Shown here: positions 58,159-64,000 of the stretch, one piece after another | Layout: every line of letters begins with the position of its first letter | Numbering within the stretch: the first letter of the stretch is position 1 | Translations under genes and position numbers: made by a program | Source: Brasenia schreberi | Lineage: Eukaryota; Streptophyta; Magnoliopsida; Nymphaeales; Cabombaceae | Assembly (NCBI GenBank): GCA_036023115.1 | Contig: JAYKKT010000047.1 | Span: forward strand, 1,371,001-1,435,000 | Direction: 5' to 3' | Length of the DNA stretch: 64,000 bases | Notes under the pieces: generated by a model | Databases searched by the model: none | What the model was told of the DNA's origin: nothing | The model's input: only the letters and a program-made list of their open reading frames with translations

Positions 58159-60763
58159 GGTGGTAGTTGGAGGACCGACCAGGGGCGATGTATCCGTAGG
58201 ATCCGGCGATGGCAGACATACATTCCGACGTGCCGGAATCTTGAAGAAACTTTGCAAGGCCGAAATCGGCGACGTGAGCTTCGAAATTGGAATCCAGGAG
58301 GATGTTATTGGACTTGACGTCGCGATGAACGATTAGAGGAGAGCAATCGTGATGAAGGTAGCAGAGTCCTTTAGCGGCTTCAATGGCGATCTTGTATCTG
58401 GTGTCCCAATGGAGATGGCCGCCCTTTTTGCCGTGAAGCATTTCTCCAAGACTCCCATTAGGCATGTATTCGTAGACGAGCAGATTGGTTCCCTGATTTG
58501 AGCAGAATCCGAGCAAACGAACAATATGACGATGGCGGATCCGGCCGAGAGTTTGTATCTCGGCGTTGAATCCGTGGTCGTGGGTGGAATTCCGGCTCAT
58601 CACCGGAAGCCGCTTCACGGCGACTTCTTCACCGTTCGGCATCACACCTTTGTAGACTATGCCGGCACCTCCTTTTCCTATGATGTTCTCCTCTTTCAGG
58701 CAGCCGGGAACATCGTCGGAGGTGAAATCTAGCCGCTGGAATGCGGTGAGCTTCCACGATCGAGCGACGGAGGATTTCCGAAGGGATTTCGCCTTGATAA
58801 TGGCGGCAACGGCGAAAATGATGGAACAAAGGAGAAGGCCGATGACCAATATGAGTTTCGTTGTGGCGGAAAGAGGGCCCCTGCCACGGGGAGAAGTCGG
58901 CGGAGAGCCGTCGGATTTACATTTACCTAAGTAGGGCCCACAGAGACCGTCATTCCCCACAAAAGAGCTCGCGTTGAAGTAGCTGAACTGGCCAGTCGCC
59001 GGAACTAGGCCAGAGAAATTGTTGTAGGAGAAATCTACGGACGTTAAGCTCTGCATCGACGAGAAGGACTCCGGGATGCTACCGGAGAGGTGGTTTTTGG
59101 ATATGTTGAGGTAGTTCAGAATACGCATTTCAGTGATCTCGACCGGAATCCGGCCAGTGAGCTCATTCTGACTGAGGTCGACGACGGTAAGAAGCTTACA
59201 CCGGCTGATCTCTGGTGGAATCTCGCCGGAGAGCTTGTTGTTGCTGAAGTCGAGCTTGGAGAGCTGCTGCAACCGACCGATCGTCGCCGGAATACTGCCG
59301 GAGAAAGAGTTACCATTGAGGAGAAGCTTCTGAACGCCGGAGAAGTTGTCGATGGAAGGAGGAAGGGGGCCGGAGAGACGGTTGTTGGAAAGCGATAGCT
59401 GGCCAAGATTTTCCGAAATCAACGGCATCTCCGGTAGGTTTCCAGTGAGGTAGTTGTCCTGGAGCTCCACCTGAACCAAATTCGGTAGCGGGAGAAGACC
59501 CGCCGGAATCGAGCCATTGAGGTAATTCTCCCCCATCCGGATTCGGCTCAGAGACTCACATTTCCCAAGCGAGTCGGGGATCGGGCCGAAGAGACCGTTT
59601 CCCAGAATTATGAGTGTCTGCAGCTTCCCGCCGGCGCAGAGATCCGGCGGAATGTTTCCTGTGAGTCTATTGGAGGAGAGATCCAGAAGGACGAGACTGC
59701 CCGTTTTCCCTAGTTGCAGAGGAATGCCCCCGGTAAAGTTGTTCTCCCATAGTTGCAGCACCTCTAGCTCCGGCAAGTCGCCGATAAAGCTCGGAATGGA
59801 TCCGTGGAACCTGTTTCTGAAGAGATTGAGAAGAGTCAAGTTACGTAACTCGGCAAACTCCGCGGGGATCTCGCCAGAGAGCATGTTGTTAGAGAGATCC
59901 ATGGATTTCAGGCTGCTGAGCTCCCCTAACTCGGGAGGGATCGGGCCAGTGAGAGCGTTAACCTGCAGGAAGAGTGTGTCAAGCTGCCGGAGATTTCCGA
60001 GCTCTGGCGGGATGTTGCCGGAGAGGTTGCAGCTTGCCATATCGATCCGAACCAGCTCCGTCAAGTTGCCGATCTCCGGCGGAATGCCTCCCTGGAAGGT
60101 ATTGTAGTAGCCGAGGTACAGATGTTGCAGCCGGCTCAGGTTTCCGATTTCCAGCGGGATCGACCCACTGAGCTCGTTGCCGGAGATCGCCAAGTATTCC
60201 AGATTCTCCCACCGACCGTACTCCTGCGGGATATTGCCGGAGAAGAAGTTTCCTCCGAGATGCAAATGCCTCAGATTCGGCATCGCGGTCACTTCGATTG
60301 GCAACATCCCGCTAAGGTTGTTGTTATACAAATCGAGCACCTCTAGGCGGATGAGCCGCGAGAAGTTCGCCGGAAAACTGCCATTAAAAACGTTGTTCGA
60401 CAGATTGAGGTAGCGTAGCCCAGAAATCTGCGATATGTCAGCCGGGATTGGTCCGGAGAAGTGGTTGGCAGCGACCGAGAGGTTGACGAGAAAGCGGAGG
60501 CTGCCAATCTCCGGCAGAAGGGTGCCGGTGAGGTTCATGCCCGAGATATCGAGGGAGACAACACGACCAAGAAAATCACAGCGAACACCCGGCCACCTGC
60601 AGTAGTTACCGGAGGCGTTCCAGGAGTCGAGGCAGCCACTGGGGTCGGAAATGGCCGCCTTCACCGCCAGCAGGTACCTATCGTCCCCACATTCCACGGT
60701 CACGATCTGCCGGAAAACGCAGAATATTAATGAGAGAAGGAAGAAGCCAAACGACGTCCTCAT
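57620..60763 (-). CDS. BAM1: BAM1/BAM2-like CLE-peptide LRR receptor kinase (2 exons, 1002 aa)
   Basis: Exon 1 is 60763-58180 and exon 2 is 58044-57620, phase 1, 3009 nt with stop. I start at the ATG at 60763; the open frame extends seven codons upstream only from a GTG. Domains: signal peptide (about 1-25), LRR N-cap, about 22 LRRs (about 68-590), CGPYLGKC cap, membrane helix (about 637-658) and an RD kinase with glycine loop [14 protein letters not shown] Lys at about 717, HRDVK and DFGLAKF. Long stretches such as [44 protein letters not shown] and the C-terminal PPDLL match BARELY ANY MERISTEM receptors closely. Family knowledge: BAMs bind CLE peptides and act in meristem, anther and vascular development. 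The 135-bp intron is a multiple of three without stops, so unspliced RNA stays open. BAM1 versus BAM2 or BAM3 needs a tree. Confidence 0.94.
58105..58156. repeat. (GA)n microsatellite in the BAM-like intron
   Basis: About 52 bp of GA on the plus strand, CT in the sense of the gene. It occupies over a third of the 135-bp intron and supplies most of the pyrimidine tract side of the acceptor. Confidence 0.97.
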
Positions 60764-60889
60764 CTTCACCCCCAACACACACACACACAGAGGAGGGCTT
60801 TATTGTCTGCCGGAACTTGAGAAGAAGAGCGGAGGAGGGCTTTATCGAGAGAAAACGTATTTGATTATTTTATATTTTTTTGAAAATTG

Positions 60890-60936
<47 letters not shown>

Positions 60937-61619
60937 ATTGAGAAAAGTTAATGTAAAGACTTTAGAATAAAATGGACGGGTTCATTGAAACCAAACTCTT
61001 CTCATGAACTATTTTTACCATTTTTTAAGAAGTTTGGTTAGAGTTAGTTGTGAATGTGACCACCTTCTTTTTTCTAAAATTTTCTGACGAAAACCAGTTT
61101 TTGTTGGATATTTTGTTTATTATCCTGATTTTTTAAGAAATCGTGGTTATTGTCAGAAAAAAAAACACGGACGACTAGAATTCGTGTCGTGTCTCTTTTT
61201 CTTCTGGTGAAACACACCGCCATATCTTGAAGCTCAAAGGTCCCTAACTAATTAGATGCGAGCTAGCTCGGAGCTAAAGCTCTTCCACATTCGTTTGCTT
61301 CGTTCACAAGATTCGAACTCGAGACCTTGCATAATATTTCTTTTTCGGATGGCTTGAGGGGGACCATGTAGCTTTGTCTCAATGATCCAAATTGGGCTTG
61401 GCTGTTCCACAGGTTGTTTTTGCAGTGTCTTAATCAAAGAGGTCAGGCTTTTATAAAACCTTTTTTAATCCTTTATCTCTTAGTGTATCTTCAATCATGT
61501 TAATACATATTTAACTTTAAACAAGAAACATAATGGTTTAAAGGTTTTTTTCTCCTAATTTTGATGCTTTCAGTACTCGCTTTAAAGTGCGACATCTAAT
61601 TTCACTTCTAAAAAAACAC
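60764..61619. other. 5' region of the BAM-like gene
   Basis: 60764-60860 is probably 5' UTR, with an (AC)n patch directly upstream of the ATG. A 37-bp (TA)n run (60893-60931) falls where the core promoter is expected. No other gene is visible to 61619. Confidence 0.5.
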
Positions 61620-61760
61620 TTCAATAGCTCAACGGCATGGTACTCTAATGTTGTTGCTTTTGGTGGGAAGTTCGACTCTCAAAGGGTGCACGTGTGAGTG
61701 TTGTTAGGGTTTCAACCTCTTCTTATAACAAAAACAAAAGAAAAGGAAAAAAAAGGTTAG
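61620..61760 (+). mobile_element. tRNA-derived SINE (type 1), full-length copy
   Basis: AATAGCTCAACGGCATGGTA (A box), GAAGTTCGACTCTC (B box), GGGTGCACGTGTGAG, CCTCTTCTTATAAC and an A-rich tail. Box spacing is as in the 15.4 kb copy. Confidence 0.72.
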
Positions 61761-63084
61761 AAAGTTCAATACTTGAACCTCCATCGGGTAGGAGTCTGCC
61801 TAACACCATCTTTACCTATTAAATGAAAGACATGTTCAGGTACAACCTCCATTTTTTTTTAATCACACTCGGCTCTTATTTGGATTAGGTAAATAATTTT
61901 ACTATTATTTATCCTTTTAAAGATATTTACTTAGGTTGGAATGTCATCGACTAGAGCGAATATCCCTTCCTTTCACTTAGATTTATTACTAAAAGAACTC
62001 TTGGTGACGGATCTACATTGAGCCAAAGTTAGGCACCTACCCTCATGTGAAAAATTTGTAATTTGAATAGAATTACTATAATAGGTCGTTGAATGCATTA
62101 CTTATGTATATTTTTCATTGCACCCTATGTCAGTTTCATCAAAACTAGATTTTGATTTTTAATAAACGTAATCTTAAGTTTCATTGTGCATCAAACATGA
62201 AACATATTGTAACCAAAGGTGAAATAGCTCGTAAAAACTCAAGCACCTCTTTCTTTCTCTTGTTGTTATTCTGCCTCACACGAAATCCCAAGCATCAATA
62301 ATATCATCCATGAATCAAGCACAGTACCACAAGCAGACAGAGAGAAAGAGTGAAACCATGCTACATGTATAATAGTGTGCTTCTCTTTCTTGTCTCTCTT
62401 TCAGTCTGCATGATTCCATCACTCCCCACATGGAACACTCTTCAGGTTTTTGACATGCTGAAGTGGGCTCGAATTCAAAGAACACCATGCTTCATCGAAA
62501 TATTCCTCAACATATTTAGCAATATAAACAAGGCAATATATGTGGGCTAATTTTCTTTGGTTTTTCTGATAGGCAAGCTAGAGTTCCACGGATACCCTCA
62601 TTAGTAACAATTTGCATAACAATTCAGGCGTAGGTCAGTCATCTAATCTTCAACTTCCTTTCTTCTGATGATCCCGATACTCGAGCAAGATTGTGCGCAA
62701 ACGTGGCTTTAAAACTTAAAATATTTGTACCCTATGGTTTACTCTAAGTTAGCTATGTCCAAACAATTTTCAATCGTATGATAGGATGGATCCTTAAAAT
62801 TGAATTAAAAAATAGGTATGATCCACATTTCAAAAAAATTGTTTTAATAGACTAACGTTCTTTCTCTTTCTCTCTCTCTCTCTCTATATATATATATACT
62901 AAGATTTGTTTGAATTTGGTTGGTGATGAATGATTGAAATTTAAAATTTTAAAGCAAAAATACTTTTGTGAATAAAGTGTGAGTACACATGTCTTTTTTA
63001 GATTTAAAGCTATCTATCATCAAAGATTGACAATTAAGATTTGTTTAAATTCGATAGGAACTAAGTGTGCTAGCATACCACTAG

Positions 63085-63090
<6 letters not shown>
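61761..63090. other. AT-rich intergenic DNA
   Basis: A short open frame at 62350-62550 begins with a hydrophobic, signal-like segment after a weak ATG context. I do not support it as a gene. (CT)n(TA)n runs at 62868-62898 and 63090-63151 bracket a 190-bp AT-rich block. Confidence 0.4.
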
Positions 63091-63133
<43 letters not shown>

Positions 63134-63151
63134 ATATATATATATATATAT

Positions 63152-63384
63152 AGCATTTTAGTTGCATAATAGTGTTTGGTGCATAATCTTGTATAAATAT
63201 TTTCATTGTACCATCTTTTATCTAAAAAATGAAGTGGAGATTTGAATCACTTTGTTTTTAATGTGCATTAAATTCAAGTAGAATAGTACATTTAATTCAA
63301 ATTTCTATTGTAAATATCAAAGATCGTTAGGAGATGTTCGTACAAGATTATGCACTAAAAATTATTATGCAACTAAGACTCCCT
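63152..63384. mobile_element. MITE with ~36-bp terminal inverted repeats between microsatellites
   Basis: Left TTAGTTGCATAATAGTGTTT then GGTGCATAATCTTGTA. The right end, inverted, reads CTTAGTTGCATAATAATTTT then TAGTGCATAATCTTGTA. (CT)n(TA)n flanks the left and (TA)n(GA)n the right. Length 233 bp, no coding capacity. Confidence 0.8.
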
Positions 63385-63432
63385 ACATATATATATATAC
63401 ATATATATAGAAAGAGAGAGAAATTAGTCTAT

Positions 63433-63750
<318 letters not shown>

Positions 63751-63760
63751 TCTCTCTCTC

Positions 63761-63811
<51 letters not shown>
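63751..63811. repeat. (TC)n-(TA)n compound microsatellite
   Basis: About 12 bp TC, then TACA, then about 47 bp TA. Right border of the 63533 element. The remaining bases to 64000 show nothing further. Confidence 0.95.
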
Positions 63812-63814
<3 letters not shown>

Positions 63815-64000
63815 CGGGCATCAACCAAAATGTTAACTACTTTCCTACCTTTTCTTGATTATCCTAGTTATAGTCTTGCCTAGCCGAGCTTAAATGTATA
63901 CATAAAAAATATTATGTTCCATTAAACATGATTAAAGATTTGACCATGGTGAAGAAGATCTAGTATTGCCTAAGCTCGAAAAGGCTAGCATTTGATTTCA

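Noticed and set aside
57659..60730. Many plus-strand open frames of 60-168 aa
   Set aside because: Antisense shadows of the BAM-like gene; some include Arg-Glu runs from the (GA)n repeat.
60764..60784. Start of the BAM-like protein seven codons upstream
   Set aside because: The codon at 60784 is GTG within an (AC)n patch; the ATG at 60763 is followed directly by a good signal peptide.
62350..62550. 66-aa frame with hydrophobic N-terminus, possible secreted peptide
   Set aside because: No conserved peptide motif, AT-rich random-like remainder and no recognisable upstream gene structure.

Overview
The window is nuclear DNA of a flowering plant. The evidence is spliced genes with plant GT-AG introns, a chloroplast-targeted MRL7-family protein, two subfamily-XI LRR receptor kinases, plant RTE-type LINEs with a TTG-repeat tail, Ty1/copia and Ty3/gypsy remains, tRNA-derived SINEs and many (TA)n/(GA)n microsatellites. 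I cannot name the species or order from sequence alone. It is gene-poor and AT-rich, with mostly decayed repeat DNA between genes.

Three protein genes look intact, all on the minus strand: an MRL7/MRL7-L-like plastid biogenesis factor (18762-21351, 4 exons, 342 aa), an HSL2-like (HAESA-like) receptor kinase (22860-27320, 2 exons, 999 aa) and a BAM1/BAM2-like CLE-peptide receptor kinase (57620-60763, 2 exons, 1002 aa). A fourth minus-strand locus (11337-13722) is an alpha-tubulin gene with three independent lesions, so I call it a pseudogene. A set of exon-like pieces on the plus strand (about 47.9-48.8 kb) looks like the relic of an unidentified gene. The genes are not an operon or a known cluster. 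HSL2-like and BAM-like are both plasma-membrane peptide receptors and have their only intron at the same codon of the kinase domain.

Layout. 1-5 kb: hAT-like TIR element, tandem duplication, copia LTR with primer-binding site. 5.1-5.7 kb: truncated RTE LINE with a 19-bp target duplication. 5.7-11 kb: repeats and microsatellites. 11.3-13.7 kb: tubulin pseudogene. 15.4-17 kb: SINE and RTE fragments, including a head-plus-tail deletion derivative. 18.8-27.3 kb: MRL7-like and HSL2-like genes. 28-33 kb: SINEs, MITE-like elements, a 43-bp RTE insertion. 34.1-36.1 kb: decayed chromodomain Ty3/gypsy element. 37.4-39.7 kb: two tandem duplications. 40.96-44.21 kb: near full-length decayed RTE LINE bounded by an 11-14 bp target duplication. 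46.2-52.7 kb: tandem repeats, gene relic. 57.6-60.8 kb: BAM-like gene. 61-64 kb: SINE and several small terminal-inverted-repeat elements embedded in (TA)n/(CT)n runs.

I see no wholly new gene system. The most distinctive signals are the families of small palindromic elements sitting inside TA/GA microsatellites (Micron-like), the range of RTE insertion forms from 3.2 kb down to 43 bp, the in-frame CT-repeat intron of the BAM-like gene, and a recent tandem duplication that captures a microsatellite before and after expansion.
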